Below the pieces are notes generated by a model. The model had not been told where the DNA came from. It worked only from the letters and a program-made list of their open reading frames with translations, and did not search any database. From the NCBI GenBank assembly GCA_963930645.1, contig OZ005656.1, positions 192,400,979-192,464,978 on the forward strand: a stretch of 64,000 nucleotides of DNA, written 5' to 3'. Of this stretch, positions 11,454-23,446 are shown one piece after another (the stretch's first letter is position 1; the number at the start of each line of letters is the position of its first letter). Source of the DNA: Salticus scenicus (lineage: Eukaryota > Arthropoda > Arachnida > Araneae > Salticidae). Both the position numbers and the translations under genes were made by a program.

Positions 11454-12983
11454 ATGAAAACAGAATCCGAGGAATGGGATGTACAAGATTTGTTAAAACA
11501 TTTAAAATTAGAAGTTCAGACTAGGGAAAAAACCTTTTTATTTTTAAAACGCGAAGTAGAAACTCACAATAGCGGGTATAAAAACTCAAATTCCAGATTT
11601 GATTCAAAATCATCGGAAAATAATAATAATGCATCCTACCGGAAACCGGTTTAAGGATATAAAAATTCTAACACAATGCAAAGGGCATCAGCCTTTAAAT
11701 TAACTGTTAGTAAATGTATATTTTGTGTTGATGCAGTGAATGAGCACGATAGTAAAATGTGCAAATTAAATTTAGAGGACAAAAAATTGTCTTTACGCAA
11801 ACAGGGAATTTGTTATTTATGTTTCAAAAGAGGTAAACATACAGCTAAATATTGCTTATCGGGTCTCAAATGTGACACATGTTCAGGAAAACACAATACA
11901 TTAATTTGCTATAAGCAAAAATCGGAAACTCCAACGGCTCATATGAAAGATAAAAATCACATCGAACATACCCAAACAAATACTTCTGAGAACAGTGCTT
12001 GCGAAAATGATAATTCTGTATTGTCCTATAAGTGTCCTGTACAAAATCCGCTTGAGAATAATTAAATATATTTACAAACTTGCTTCGCAAGAATAACAAA
12101 TAATTCTAATTTAAACTCTCTAAAGTGTGCCATATTATTTGATAATGCGTCTCAACGAAACTTCATAAACATATCACTCGCGCGTGAATTAAAATTGCTG
12201 GTGATTAGAAAAGAAACTCTAATCATATATCCGTTTTCTTGTGATCAACCCCAATCAAATGAATATTCAGTCGTAAATTTCGAATTGTCTCATTTAAAAA
12301 ACCACAAACAGAAATGTTATGTAGAGGCATTGGTCGTAAATCAAATATCTTTTACGAAGTTAAAGATACTAGATGACGCATCATTTCGGAAAGTTTTAGT
12401 TTCGAGTCAGGGGGAAGGAAACAAATTTTCGCAATTGCATTCGAAGGCTCCAGACATATTGATAGGGGCAGGTTTATTTTGGAAACTGCAAAAAAATAAA
12501 AATAAAATTAATCGTTCGTTGTTTGCTGTAAATGCATTATTGGGGTGGACATTGTCAGGCAATAATAATTCAGGAAAGAATCCAGACAACTTAATTACTG
12601 GCGCCTCTGTGTTAAAGATTGAATGTGGTAACTCTATTTGTTTACATGAAAACCATCCATGCATGAAAATAAATGAATCATCCGATTGTACGGGTAATGA
12701 TTGGCAAAGCTTATGGTCGTTGGATTTTTTGGGAATAAATGATGATAAATTGATTTCTACTTCCGATTTGGAAATAATAAATAAATTTGATAAACAGTTA
12801 GAATATAAACAGGGTCATTATGTTACTCATTTATTATGGAATGACCATGGTATTGATAAATTTGAGAATAATTTTGAAAACGCTAAACGGCAATTCAATT
12901 ATTTGAGAAAAAGATTAAAAGCGGATAAATGGATTTTTGAGCAATATAGGCAGATAATCACAGAACAAGAACAACATAGTTGA
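11454..12983 (+). pseudogene. BEL/Pao nucleocapsid and aspartic protease region, interrupted
   Basis: One phase runs from 11454 to 12983 but is cut by TAA at 11652-11654 and 12063-12065. The zinc-knuckle region includes CIFC, CYLCFKRGKHTAKYC and CDTCSGKHNTLIC; the second knuckle has one residue more than the usual CX2CX4HX4C. The protease follows at about 12126-12200 with AILFDNASQRNFI. The family active site is D-S/T-G, and here it reads DNA, so the glycine is replaced. The stretch to 12983 links protease and RT. A phase change near 12980 passes the frame to the RT segment. Confidence 0.82.
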
Positions 12984-12984
12984 A

Positions 12985-14718
12985 GAATGCGGTCGCTCTC
13001 AAAGGGAGTATTTCGCCCCACATCGTGCGATTATTAGAAAGGAAAAACAAACATCAAAGGTACGAATTGTTTTTAATTGTTCCAGTAGAGTTTCGGGGTG
13101 TAAATCTTTAAATGATTGTCTCGTAAAAGGGCCATGTCTTACACCACCAATTTTGGATGTAATTAATAGATTTCGAATGTTTAAGATTGCGTTTTGCGCA
13201 GATATTGAAAAAGCGTTTCTAATGAGAGAAATCGCGGAACCTGATAGAAATTTTCTGAAGTTTTTATGGTTTGACGAGGACACCCAGAATTATAAAATAA
13301 TGCGAATGACCAGAGCGACATTTGGTTCTACAACTTCTCCTTTCTTTTTAACGGCAACAATTAAGAAACACATTAAGGAATATAAGGAAATTTATCCGGA
13401 TAGTTATGAAATGTTAAATTCAGCTCTGTTTGTGGACGATTTGCTTTATGGCTCCGATACCGTAAACGGTGCCTATGAATTAACTTCTACTGCGGTAAAT
13501 ATTTTAGCAAAGGCTGGAATGAAATTAAGAAAGTTTAGTACGAATTCACAGAAATTAAAGAACATGTGGGATAAAAATGATTGTTTTTCGGAGGTAAATA
13601 ATGAAAGTGTAATAAATATTCTTGGATTGGTGTGGGATAAAGATAGTGATAAATTAGGATTAGCTTTGAAATCTATAGTTGAAAATTTGGATATATCGGT
13701 ATGTACAAAAAGATATGTATTACATACAGCTGCAAAATTTTTTGATCCTATTGGGATTATATCTCCCTTTTTAATTAGGATAAAGTGTTTTCTTCAAAGA
13801 ATGTGGGAAAGAGGTATGGATTGGGATCACGAATTGCCGGATGATCTTAAGGGAATTTGGATAAAGTGGTGTAACGAAATTAAGGATTTATTAGAAATTC
13901 GAATAGATAGATGCTATTTCACGTATGTTGATTTGAAAAATTCGTGTGTAGAACTACACATTTTTTCAGATGCTTCACCACTTGCATATGGTTGTGTTGC
14001 ATATTTTAGGGTTATCAGTAATGATAAAAAATGTTATGTAAGCATGATTATGTCGAAGGCTAGAGTTGCGCCGCTAAAGAAACTAACGTTACCAAGATTG
14101 GAGTTAATGGGAGCGGTGATAGCTGCTAGAGTAGCGAAATATATTTGTGATATATTTAAAGAAATTATCATCGAGAAATTTTATTGGACAGATTCTACTA
14201 TTGTTTTACACTGGGTGAAGGGATCGGCGAAACAGTGGAAACCCTTTGTTAAAAATAGAGTAGTTGAAATTCAGGAATTGTCAGTACCCGAAAATTGGTC
14301 ATATTGTAATACAAAGGATAATCCCGCAGATTTAGTTACTCGTGGTATTAGCGCAAATGCGTTAGTTAATAATGATTTTTGGTTTAAAGGTCCAAAATGG
14401 TTATCTGAGCTAAATGGTAAAGGTAAAGATATTGGGGAAAAGGTAGACACGCAATATATTACCGAAGAAAAAAGGAAAACACCTGAAAAAATAATTCAGT
14501 TTAAAATCTCTATAGAAACAGTTGAACCAATATTGGATCTTGAAAAATATAGTAATATTTTAAGAGTCCTCAGAATTACGGCATGGATAAAGAGATTTCT
14601 TAACAACGCGAATCCTAAAAACGAGAAGTTAAGGGTCCATTATCGGCAGAAGAAATTGGTAGTGCGCAAACAATGTGGGTTAAATATACACAGAAAATTA
14701 GTTTTCCGAATGAATTAA
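12985..14718 (+). pseudogene. BEL/Pao reverse transcriptase and RNase H segment
   Basis: The open phase begins upstream of the first ATG (13153): REYFAPHRAIIRK and KVRIVFNCSSR at about 13003-13085 are the RT start. Counting from 13153, motif A is ADIEKAF (D17) and the catalytic FVDD box is at residues 93-96, a variant of YVDD. RNase H follows with D273 (FSDAS), E317 (LELMGA), D347 (WTDST) and D393 (NPADLVTRG), so all four metal ligands are present. The enzyme would copy the element RNA into DNA. The segment is uninterrupted but out of phase with both neighbours, and ends in a short out-of-phase tail overlapping the integrase frame. Confidence 0.88.
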
Positions 14719-16010
14719 ACTGTTTGATAAATGGGGAAACTATTTTGAAAAATTCAAATTTAATTGAGTTCTCACCATTTTTGGATTCCGAGGGAATAAT
14801 GCGTATTGGAGAAAGGCTTCAGAAATCAAATTATTCTTTTAACGAAAAACACCCGATCCTGTTGCCTTCAAAGGGTAAATTAATTTATTTGTTAATTAAA
14901 AATGCGCATGAACGAGTTTTTCATTTTGGCATTAATGATACATTAGTTCAATTACGGGACGAATTTTGGGTAATCAAGGGCAGACAGGCAGTAAAAAGCG
15001 TATTAAGAAGATGCAGAATTTGCATAAAATTTAATTCTAGAGCTGGAGCCCAGATAACAGCTCCGTTACCTGCAGATCGCATCAATGAACAAAAGCCCTT
15101 TGCAGTGATAGGCCTTGATTTTGCAGGACCCTTATACATCCGAAATAATGATAGCAAATATTATATTTTGTTGTGCACATGCGCAATAACTAGAGCAGTG
15201 CACCTAGAATTGGTAGAGAACCTATCAAGCGAAACATTCATATTGGCCTTCAGAAGAATAGTAGCAAGGCGTGGTCTTTGCCATACGGTATACTCCGATA
15301 ACGCACGAACCTTTCATCGAGCTGATATAGAGTTAAAGCACATCTGGAAAATAATCAGCCATCCCGACGTTAAAGATTACTATAGTAGTAATAAAGTAAT
15401 ATGGAAATATATCATGGAAATGTCGCCATGGTGGGGAGGCTTCTATGAAAGACTGGTGCGATCCGTAAAAACTGCATTAAGAAAGGTGGTTGGCAAAACC
15501 ACTTTAACACACACACAACTACATACAGTTATATGTGAAATTGAAGCTTCGATAAATTCGCGACCCATTACATATATATATGCAGACTCAGGAGAACCTT
15601 CTCCAATTACGCCAGCACACTTCTTGGTAGGTCAACGACTAACTACCCTACCTATCGTGCATATGAAACCCCATGTCCTTCCTGGAACTTCTCTAACATA
15701 TGTAAAACGTTTCAACCAAAAGGAACGAATATTGGACCAGTTCTGGTCAAGATGGAAGAAGGAATACCTTCTTCAGCTGAAAAACGCCATGACAAGTCGA
15801 CACTCCAGTATTCGAGAATATTCGCCAAACGATGTTGTTTTAATCCACGATGCTAAGTTGCCAAGAGACTTGTGGAAATTAGGAGTAGTAACTCAAGCGT
15901 TTCCCGGTAGAGATGGAAAGGTACGATCTTGTGAGATAAAAACAGCTACAGGTACATTTAGACGTCCTTTCCAGTTGATTTATCCAGTTGAAATTTTTGA
16001 AAGAGACTAA
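14673..16010 (+). CDS. BEL/Pao integrase segment with intact DDE residues
   Basis: A 445-codon open frame overlaps the RT frame end by 46 bases, in a different phase. The zinc finger is H-x4-H (HERVFH) and CRIC (C114, C117). The catalytic core shows D149 (GLDFAG), D209 (YSDNAR) and E259 (GFYERLV). The tail (about 340-440: QFWSRWKKEYL, YSPNDVVLI, LWKLGVV, RPFQLIYPVEI) matches the DUF5641-type end of BEL/Pao polyproteins. Integrase inserts the cDNA and makes the 5-bp duplication. The ATG is the first in frame and is probably not a real start, because the protein normally comes from a gag-pol polyprotein. The domain is intact but stranded by frameshifts. Confidence 0.88.
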   Translation: MWVKYTQKISFPNELNCLINGETILKNSNLIEFSPFLDSEGIMRIGERLQKSNYSFNEKHPILLPSKGKLIYLLIKNAHERVFHFGINDTLVQLRDEFWVIKGRQAVKSVLRRCRICIKFNSRAGAQITAPLPADRINEQKPFAVIGLDFAGPLYIRNNDSKYYILLCTCAITRAVHLELVENLSSETFILAFRRIVARRGLCHTVYSDNARTFHRADIELKHIWKIISHPDVKDYYSSNKVIWKYIMEMSPWWGGFYERLVRSVKTALRKVVGKTTLTHTQLHTVICEIEASINSRPITYIYADSGEPSPITPAHFLVGQRLTTLPIVHMKPHVLPGTSLTYVKRFNQKERILDQFWSRWKKEYLLQLKNAMTSRHSSIREYSPNDVVLIHDAKLPRDLWKLGVVTQAFPGRDGKVRSCEIKTATGTFRRPFQLIYPVEIFERD

Positions 16011-16112
16011 AATAAACTTTAAAAACTTATATTTACAAACTATGACTTTTGGGGGGACTTTAAATTCTCCTTGATATAATCAATTAGAAAATGAACATAA
16101 AGTTAATGTTCA

Positions 16113-16126
16113 TCCGGGGGCCAATG
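16113..16126 (+). other. Polypurine-like tract before the 3' LTR
   Basis: CCGGGGGCCAATG precedes the 3' LTR where plus-strand DNA synthesis would be primed. TG at 16125-16126 is probably the true LTR start that the 5' copy lacks. Confidence 0.55.
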
Positions 16127-16502
16127 TATTAATTATTGGTCAAATCTAAAACCTGTAGATGGCGCTGCGCGCCGATATTAATGTTTTTGTTTTCTCTTTT
16201 TCTCCTGAGTGTGTTCTTCGTGTTCGTCTTTGTTGTAATAAATGTATGTCTCTGTAATTGATATCCTATTTTTTCCGATTTATGAATTCAATCGACACCA
16301 ATGAATAGGAAAGAATTATCAGTGGCCTGCAGTCCCCACGACTCTGGACCGATAAGGTAAGATATTTACCTTATTTAAATTTAATATTCTGAAAATGACT
16401 ATTAATGACTATTTATGAAAAGATATATCTAAAATACGTCACCAAAGTAGCGACATGGTTTTGAATGATAATTTTTATAACGTCGTTAAAAGATTAACGA
16501 CA
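16127..16502 (+). repeat. 3' LTR of the BEL/Pao element
   Basis: This copy is 376 bp and identical by eye to the 5' LTR except for one base. It is followed by the duplication ACACC (16503-16507). Confidence 0.93.
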
Positions 16503-16507
16503 ACACC

Positions 16508-16961
16508 AGATCTGCAGAATTCCTCGAATAACTGTCAGTTGAAAACACAGCATGTGGCCCGTTTGTTTACGTCGATGAAAATTGCCAAATCATTTATTAA
16601 TAAAACATTATAGTTGACATTTACATGCTAAATGTTAATGATTATAATAAAAATAAAACATACTTGCAGGTCTTAATGATTTCGCGAATTAAATATCCGC
16701 ATTATCCTTTACCTTTCGAATTAATATGCTTCTTAAAAGAATGCTTCCATTACTTTGTCTTAAATATTAATTAAAATGTCGATGTTTCGAAAATTATACG
16801 ACAGTGTAACAGAAAACATTTACGAAATTAGGAAAATTACTTTTAACATTTACATTTAAATTTTCTGTTTGTCAAAAATCTCCAACACTATTTTTTTTAA
16901 ACACAAACTTAATTATAAAATTAAAGCATAAATCATGATTTATAATGTACGATGGTCAAGG
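16508..16961. other. AT-rich flank without a gene
   Basis: Nothing recognised. This is the old host sequence into which the BEL element and MITE F1 inserted. Confidence 0.6.
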
Positions 16962-17137
16962 CAGTGTTGCCAGATGTGGCTAATTTTTTAATTCAATAAT
17001 CACCAATAATTTTAAGAAGTGATATTTGATATATATATATAATAGACGATTAATCTTTGAAGTGATTAGACAAATGTTACAATTAAATATTATTGGTGAT
17101 CATTGAATTAAAAAATTGGCCACATCTGGCAACACTG
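16962..17137. mobile_element. hAT-like foldback MITE F1
   Basis: A 176-bp palindrome with ends CAGTGTTGCCAGATGTGGC and its complement. The flanks are GGTCAAGG and GGTCAAGA, an 8-bp duplication with one change. CAG...CTG ends plus 8-bp duplications point to hAT. Related copies are at 46840-47200 and 47216-47757. Confidence 0.8.
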
Positions 17138-17145
17138 GGTCAAGA

Positions 17146-17294
17146 GGTTGCGACATACATTACAGCACATCAGCGAAAATGTCAGCAATTTCGATATTTT
17201 AAGGATTGAGAACGTATTTTCAGCTTTTATACCAAAAATATGTTTCTTTCTTTGTTCTTCTTCTTTTTTTATTTATTTTTTATTTTTTGCTGCG

Positions 17295-17333
<39 letters not shown>

Positions 17334-19010
17334 GTGAACTTTCAAAGAAATATGTTACGTTAATATTTCTCTTAATTGAAATGACGTCAATTCGATAGTC
17401 TATTAATCGAATACTTGGGGCTTGATGCAATAATGAAAGTAAAGAGATTTGAGCATACATCAGCAGTGAAGGTATGAAGATGTATGCTCATTGCCATCGA
17501 AATTGCAATGTAATACTTTACCATTTTTAATTACTTTGTACATTGAAATCATTTTAATTTCGTTAATTTTCCATAGCATAATTTCTAAAAAGTGTGGGGA
17601 ATTTTTTATCACTACAGATCAATTGTACAGGATGGTTAAAATTAAAATGTTAGAACTTAAAAATAAATTGCTTCAGTTCTACTGATCGAATCCGAATAAA
17701 GCTTCAAATTTGCATTATGCAGATCATCGGACCAAGGTTTACGCGAAAAAAATATTGGATACCAACAATTTTCAATATTGGTATTCGAAGCGATTGATGC
17801 TCTGCTGAAGCAACAGAATTTTTTCAACCTAATGCTAAAGCAAATGAGTTTCATCATAAAAACAACTAAATTGCGTATTTCTTTATCAAGTTTACATGAT
17901 CATTGTAGACAAATAATATGTTCTAATGATATGATGTGGTTCTATATATATTGATAATCAAAGCATACAGCTGCAATTTAAATATTATGAAATATTATTA
18001 GAATAAATATCAAAGACTACTAAATAAAATCAAAAATGATAAAAAGGCAAAGCAAAATGAAATCAAACAAATTGGACTTAGATAATAACATGTGTGTATT
18101 CTAACGTTTACAAGAGTCTGGTAAAATACGAAACACGCAAAGTGAATGTTTTTCTGTCGCAAAGATAGCAAAATCTAAAAATTTCTTTGCTCCAGGCCCG
18201 AAACATTCACATCCAAAACAAGAAAGAAACTAATATCAAAGTAAACTCACCAAAACATCAGCCAAACCAATAAAAAAATAAAAAAAATAATCAAGAAATA
18301 TAAATCTAAAATACAATGATCGAATTCATATTTCGATAAATTCGATTTATAATTTAGAAAAGATACGAATGAGTACAAGAACTTTTTAACAAACCACATA
18401 TAAAATTTAGGAAACAGTAATCCGTTAAAAGTACAGTTAATGCCCCAAACTCATGGAGTAAATTAAGAGATGTCACATACCAATTGAAATATAAGGGAAT
18501 TGGCAATCCTTATTTAGTATATATATATATATATATATAAAACCTATTTCTTACACGTTTGCATCGACCTTTTCAGTAATTCGCTATTTGATTTCGAAAG
18601 GTAAAATAATTTATTTTTTTACCTAATACTGGGTGTCATGATGTATATAACACAAGTTTTATTTGGAACTGACCAAAAAAAACTTGAGTTAACAGTGATT
18701 GAATAATCTAGAACGAAGAGATCAGGTAGTAGGAAAACTTCTCGAAATTATCCTATTATTCACAGAATGAAATCGGAGTAGCGCCTTTACTGGCCGAGCA
18801 ACGTGAAATGGAGCACCATTTTGCGTGAATAGAGCAGTCTATAAACGATCTCGTTCATCTAAAGCAAGAATGACTCCATGTTGGAAAAATGCAGTGCGAT
18901 GGATACCCGTAATGGAAGATCTTATATGGCCTTTAACAATGTTTTTCTCAAGTAAAGTTGTTTTTCTCAAGTAAAGTTCAAGTCAAGTAATATATATACA
19001 TATATATATG
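17146..19010. other. AT-rich stretch without a gene
   Basis: A poly-T run (about 17300-17330), a TA run (about 18518-18538) and a 24-bp direct duplication of TTTTTCTCAAGTAAAGTT (about 18940-18980) are seen. No coding signature. Confidence 0.6.
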
Positions 19011-19487
19011 TGTGTGTGGAAAGTAATTCCTTGCACAGTCAGCAGATGGCGCTGTCTCGGATGTATCCAGGGAACGATCTGACAAGCGGAAGAGATAGTT
19101 AGCATCCGGCTACAATGGAAAGCTGTTGAGACCGTCAGCGCGGAGGCTGATGTGGTCATTTTCTTCTAATTAGAGCTTGAAACACTCTGAGTACTTGGGT
19201 AGAGCCATGAAAGGCTCAATACTTCAATCTCACTATTTGATAGCATGCGTAGGTGCTTTTGTGTATTATAGTACGAGTAGGTGCTAAAATGTTGCTTTGT
19301 GATATTCTGATGAAGAGAGCTTAGTTCTGTGTATCAAGCCAAAGAACCAGTAGTTGGTTAATAGTGATTCTGCTGTTACACTAATATTTATGTGTTATTT
19401 GTTTTTTGTGTATCTTAAAATAAATGTGACGTTATTTAATTCGCATCTCATCATTGGCCCCACCTCTAGACGCCCAGCCAAGATCTT

Positions 19488-19518
<31 letters not shown>

Positions 19519-19679
19519 AGTAGAAGAAGAGACCAAATCAACATAAGAAAATTTATAAAAAGAATGGTTGCGCGTGGATCCCTTATGGATGTCGCTTTAA
19601 AATATTCCAAAAGAAAACTTACCTTTCGCATTGTATGACCAAGGAGAAACAAATCGTGTGATATAGCTCGAGTACTTTT
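19011..19679. other. GC-richer patch and AT-rich DNA, unclassified
   Basis: The part at 19015-19240 is more GC-rich than its surroundings (GCAGATGGCGCTGTCTCGGA) and begins with GGAAAGTAATTCCTTGC, which could be an old mariner-type end, but no partner end is seen. Short open frames here look accidental. Confidence 0.4.
19489..19518. repeat. (CA)n(TA)n microsatellite
   Basis: About eight CA units run into about nine TA units. Confidence 0.9.
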
Positions 19680-21115
19680 CGAATAATCTGGTATGTCACT
19701 CACACGACTTTCTCCTACCCTAAAAATTAATACTATAAGTACAGATTGAAGATTAAGGGATAGTATAACAAGTACTGTTACGTAAACCTATGCTAAAATA
19801 ATTCAAATTAGGCTTTGGAAAAGCTTAATTTGAAAAATAATTCTATGTGAGGGGGCTACCGTCCCCTCAACCCTCCGTTTTATTATTGCACATACTTTTA
19901 TATAGAATTCAAATCTATTATTAAATTCAAAAGTTCCTTTCAAATTATTCAGACAACTTTCACACGCAATCCTTGAAACTTATCAATCTTGAACAAATTT
20001 TTCTAGTAACAAACGTAATGACTTCAAAATACAACATTTTAAGTGTCTGAAATTGTTTGTTTCTTATTTACTCTAACAGACACAGACAAAGATCAAACGT
20101 TAAAAACATGACATCGGTATTCAGGAAGCCTGAAAACGTGTAAATATACAAAAAATGAGCGATGGATATTTAGCTTAAAAAAGTACATTACTTACCATAA
20201 TGCTATGAGAAATTAATTTAAATTACTGAGTAGATTTCCTGAGCTAGGTAAAATGTTATAAAGCACTTCTACTAACAGTAAAAAGGAATATTATGGCTTA
20301 AATTTTGGCAGCCTTGTATATATTTTAAAATTTATGTACACATCACATGGTACACTTAAATATAATCCTATATTAACCCTTTCGCTATAAGCGTCACATA
20401 TATGTAACGATCCGATTTTCTTACCTGAGCCCGGCGTCACAAATATGTGATGGGTGTTCATTATCAGTTTGTGATAATGTGTCAGATATATGTGACGACT
20501 GGGCTACCAAAGGAATTATCTATCTATAGCCCAGTGTCACTTATGTGTGTCAGTTTGAAAAATTGCTAATTTCACTTAGTTAGAACGTTATACATACATC
20601 CCACAAAAATAAATGACAATTGGTATCATATTCAAATAATAAGACGTCTGGGCTGTGGTGGCAGTTTTTCTCCTGAGGCTCTGGTAGCGAAAGGGTTAAT
20701 AACACACGGCACAACCGGCAATACACTTTCATAAAATTTCAAGCATTGTCGCACTGTAATCTAGTTCTTTTGTGTAGCCCTGTTGTCAAACAGTAATTGA
20801 TTTCTATACTATATTCTACATGAAACATGTTTTTACGCATATAAAAAATATATATCCGTTTCATTCGGTTTAGGGCAGTCTGTAGATGTTGAACTCTGCT
20901 TACCTGCAATTTCCCCCATAGACGTAATGTATTTGAATTCTCTTGATTGTCCCTGTACACGAACCATTTGCTTCATCTCAACGAAAAATTTAGCGTAGTT
21001 CCGTGTATGATATACATTTAGAATACCAAGTTTGGACTTTGTGCTATTATTTGTTCTTGAGATATGCTGATAACAAACAAACACACACACGAACTAACAG
21101 CTAAAAACATGATTT
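19680..21115. repeat. Old dispersed repeat X, copy 1
   Basis: Several blocks recur in the same order and direction at 31960-33420: GTCACTCACACGACTTTCTC, a C-rich block near GAGGGGGCTACCGTCCCCTC, a block with AAAATGTTATAAAGCA and TTAGGTAGCC-like sequence, and CATAGACGTAATGTATTTGA. Copies are much diverged and each carries different MITE insertions. No protein motif was recognised; an ancient transposon body is the likeliest origin. Confidence 0.6.
20377..20695. mobile_element. TTAA-flanked MITE, copy M3
   Basis: A 319-bp element with TTAA at 20373-20376 and 20696-20699. The ends are CCCTTTCGCTATAAGCG and the complement of CCCTTTCGCTACCAGAG. Four near-palindromes follow inside: GCGTCACATATATGTAACG, GCGTCACAAATATGTGATG, GTGTCAGATATATGTGACG and GTGTCACTTATGTGTGTC. 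They look like repeated binding sites. No coding. Confidence 0.8.
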
Positions 21116-21856
21116 TGGGATTGATGGGACCTCAAAACGTGTAAATATAACAAAAACTCAATTTAGAAAATTTGGCCCAAAAAGAATACTTTCTTTCCTA
21201 ATGGGTAACAGAAAGTAAAAATATCGGTATAAGAACAATGAATAATCTATCGAGTCCTTGTAGAGGAATGTTGGTAATTTGAACAATATCGTAGAAAAAA
21301 TATTGCGTTACATAAAATCCAGCTTAAATATACGTGTTAAAAAGGTTCATTCTGATCAGCAATAAGAATCAGAAATTAAATTTTTTTTCTGCTTCTTATA
21401 TGTTTTGTCGCATTATAGCGACAGAAAAGTTTCATAATAATTTTTAACGATAAAACGAGACAAATAATCCTGTTTTAAAGTAGTGTTAAAAATAAAAGAT
21501 TGTGAGTTTTGTACAGGAGAATATGATTATTATTATTTTTTTTTTTTTTAATTGATAATTGTATTATTATTACTATTATTATTATTATTATTTTATGTCT
21601 GCTGCTTTCTAAATATAAATGAAATTTTGATACATTTTATTTTTCTTAATGTGTATTTTCCACATGTTAAACTAGGAAATTCGTAAGAACTACTTTTAAA
21701 TGCATTATTTGTATATTTCAATCTATGCATTTTTTTTTTCCTTTTTTTTTTAAACTTATGTTTCATAATTAATACTATTAAAACAATAAAGTTATATGAG
21801 AATTAAATTTTCATTAAGACTGTTTCCAATCAAATTAAAAATCTTTAAATAAAAAT
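21116..21856. other. AT-rich stretch without a gene
   Basis: Poly-T and ATT microsatellites (about 21525-21595) are present. Nothing coding is recognised. Confidence 0.6.
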
Positions 21857-23446
21857 TCATTTATAAGCTTTTCAGCCAGGGCTCTGACCGTCCTGTGCGA
21901 TTGAGTGATGACCGTATGCAGTAGTTATCTTTTCTTCGTCTGTTGAAGTTTTAGAGCGGAGCAGGCACTGTCATCTCTAATCTGTTAAACTCCATATAAT
22001 TGAAGATGCGTTCGTAGACTAAAATTTCTATCGTATCCCGATTTATAGCGCATGTATATTTTTCAAAATTTGCCAGATTCTTGACAATTTAACATTTTAA
22101 AAACTATTTTTATATTTTATTCTTTATTAATTTTGGTGAGGGCGATAGTAGATCTATTATATAAGATACCGGTTTCCTATCTCGGTTCATTGCGCATTTT
22201 TGTTTTTTAAAAATTAGTTGCTTCGAGTTTTATAACATAAAATATCAAACAGAAGAAATATAAAACCGGTTTCTACACAGGTATGACGAAAAGAAAAATC
22301 AAAAATAGAATAAAAGTACATGAAACTGATATGAAATACCATAGATCTACTATAGCCCTCAACAAAAATTATAAATTACAAAACGTAAAAATACATTTCA
22401 AAAACGCAAAGAAACTGGCCAATTTTGAACAATATACATGCGCAAAAATCTGGAAAACGGTAGAAAGTTTAGTCAACGAGTGAAACTACACTGAGAAAAA
22501 ATTCTGTAACTGACATCTAGAATGTAAATTGTGGCTCTAATAAAAATAGTTCCATGTCATCTTTATAAATTATAGTCCCCTTTGAAAGCGAGTTCTAGAA
22601 AATCTTATTAAAATTCTAGAACATTTGTTTATTTTATCGAGGTCAAACTTATTTAGAAATCTCTGCAAATAAATGCAAATAGAGAGGGTGAGTTTTAGCA
22701 ACTATAATCTTGGTTTATGACCCAGTTATAGAAAACCAAGTGAGAACTTCTCGCAATAGAACGGATGCATAATATTTAGAATATTTGTAATATTGTTTCA
22801 CAATCTAGAAATGTACAGACTAGAAGTTCTCGACCATTTCGTCTATTCAGCTTATTCATGTGCTTTAAACCATAGCCTCCTAAACTAGATGCCTGACGCG
22901 TAGCTCGGAAGCTTGGTAACAGTTGAAGCGGTAGACAGCGCCACCTGGTACAGATTGCGCGACTTTTTATTCAACAGCCACCAAAAAATTTTAAAAGTGG
23001 GATATGATATACATAAAAGGTGAATAGAATCGAAGAAACGTCGATTATATATATAATGTATCACTTCTTAAAATTATTGGTGACAGTTGAATAAAAAAGT
23101 CACGTAATCTTTACCAGGTGATGCTGTCTACCGCTTCAACTGCTGCCAAGTTTATGAGCCACGCGACAGGCATCTAGTTAAGGAGGCTATGCTTATACGC
23201 ACAGTTGGAAATCTATATTTCTTGTTTAGGGGTTTAGAAAATGACCACTTTTTCGTTTTAGATGATGGCGGTATATATATATAAATGTTTTCCCTCGGTG
23301 TACAATTGTATGGAGCCTAATAGAAGCATCCAGTAGAGATGGCGCGAAAAATCTAACAGAAGAAGAAAAGACAGCAACTACACACGACTATCACTGATGC
23401 ACCGAGACCAGCCAGTGTCCTGGCTGAAAACCTTATGTATGAAACT
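21857..23446. mobile_element. 1.6-kb element P with long inverted ends
   Basis: The left end (about 21857-21960: TTCATTTATAAGCTTTTCAG then CCAGGGCTCTGACCG, later TTATCTTTTCTTCGTCTGTT) is complementary to the right end (about 23340-23446), giving imperfect arms of about 100 bp. MITE E1 lies inside. The interior shows no transposase motif; the one 66-codon frame at 22283-22483 is lysine-rich and unrecognised. No clean target duplication was found, so the superfamily is unknown. Confidence 0.55.
22871..23191. mobile_element. Foldback MITE E1
   Basis: A 321-bp palindrome with ends CATAGCCTCCTAAACTAGAT and its approximate complement, with long imperfect arms. Shared marks are GGTAGACAGCGCCACCTGGT, AGTGGGATATGATATACAT and GAAGAAACGTCGATTATATA. 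Related to E2 (29334-29655) and E3 (46525-46836). Confidence 0.8.

Larger units (their letters stand above)
10141..16502 (+). mobile_element. BEL/Pao LTR retrotransposon, full length, coding region broken
   Basis: The element is 6362 bp with two 376-bp LTRs, a primer-binding site, a gag-pol region and a purine-rich tract, flanked by the 5-bp duplication ACACC (10136-10140 and 16503-16507). Domain order is gag, CCHC knuckles, aspartic protease, RT, RNase H, integrase with a HHCC finger, and a C-terminal DUF5641-like region, as expected for BEL/Pao. I see one difference between the LTRs (A at 10267, T at about 16253), which suggests recent insertion. Even so the frame is interrupted at least six times, so this copy could only have moved in trans or has decayed quickly. 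Confidence 0.93.

Noticed and set aside
12999..13283. Minus-strand frame of 94 codons, and similar ones at 12407-12664, 11866-12099 and 14948-15157
   Set aside because: All lie opposite BEL/Pao coding sequence.
19354..19703. Overlapping frames of 94 and 102 codons on the two strands
   Set aside because: Both cross a (CA)n(TA)n microsatellite and have no recognisable domain.
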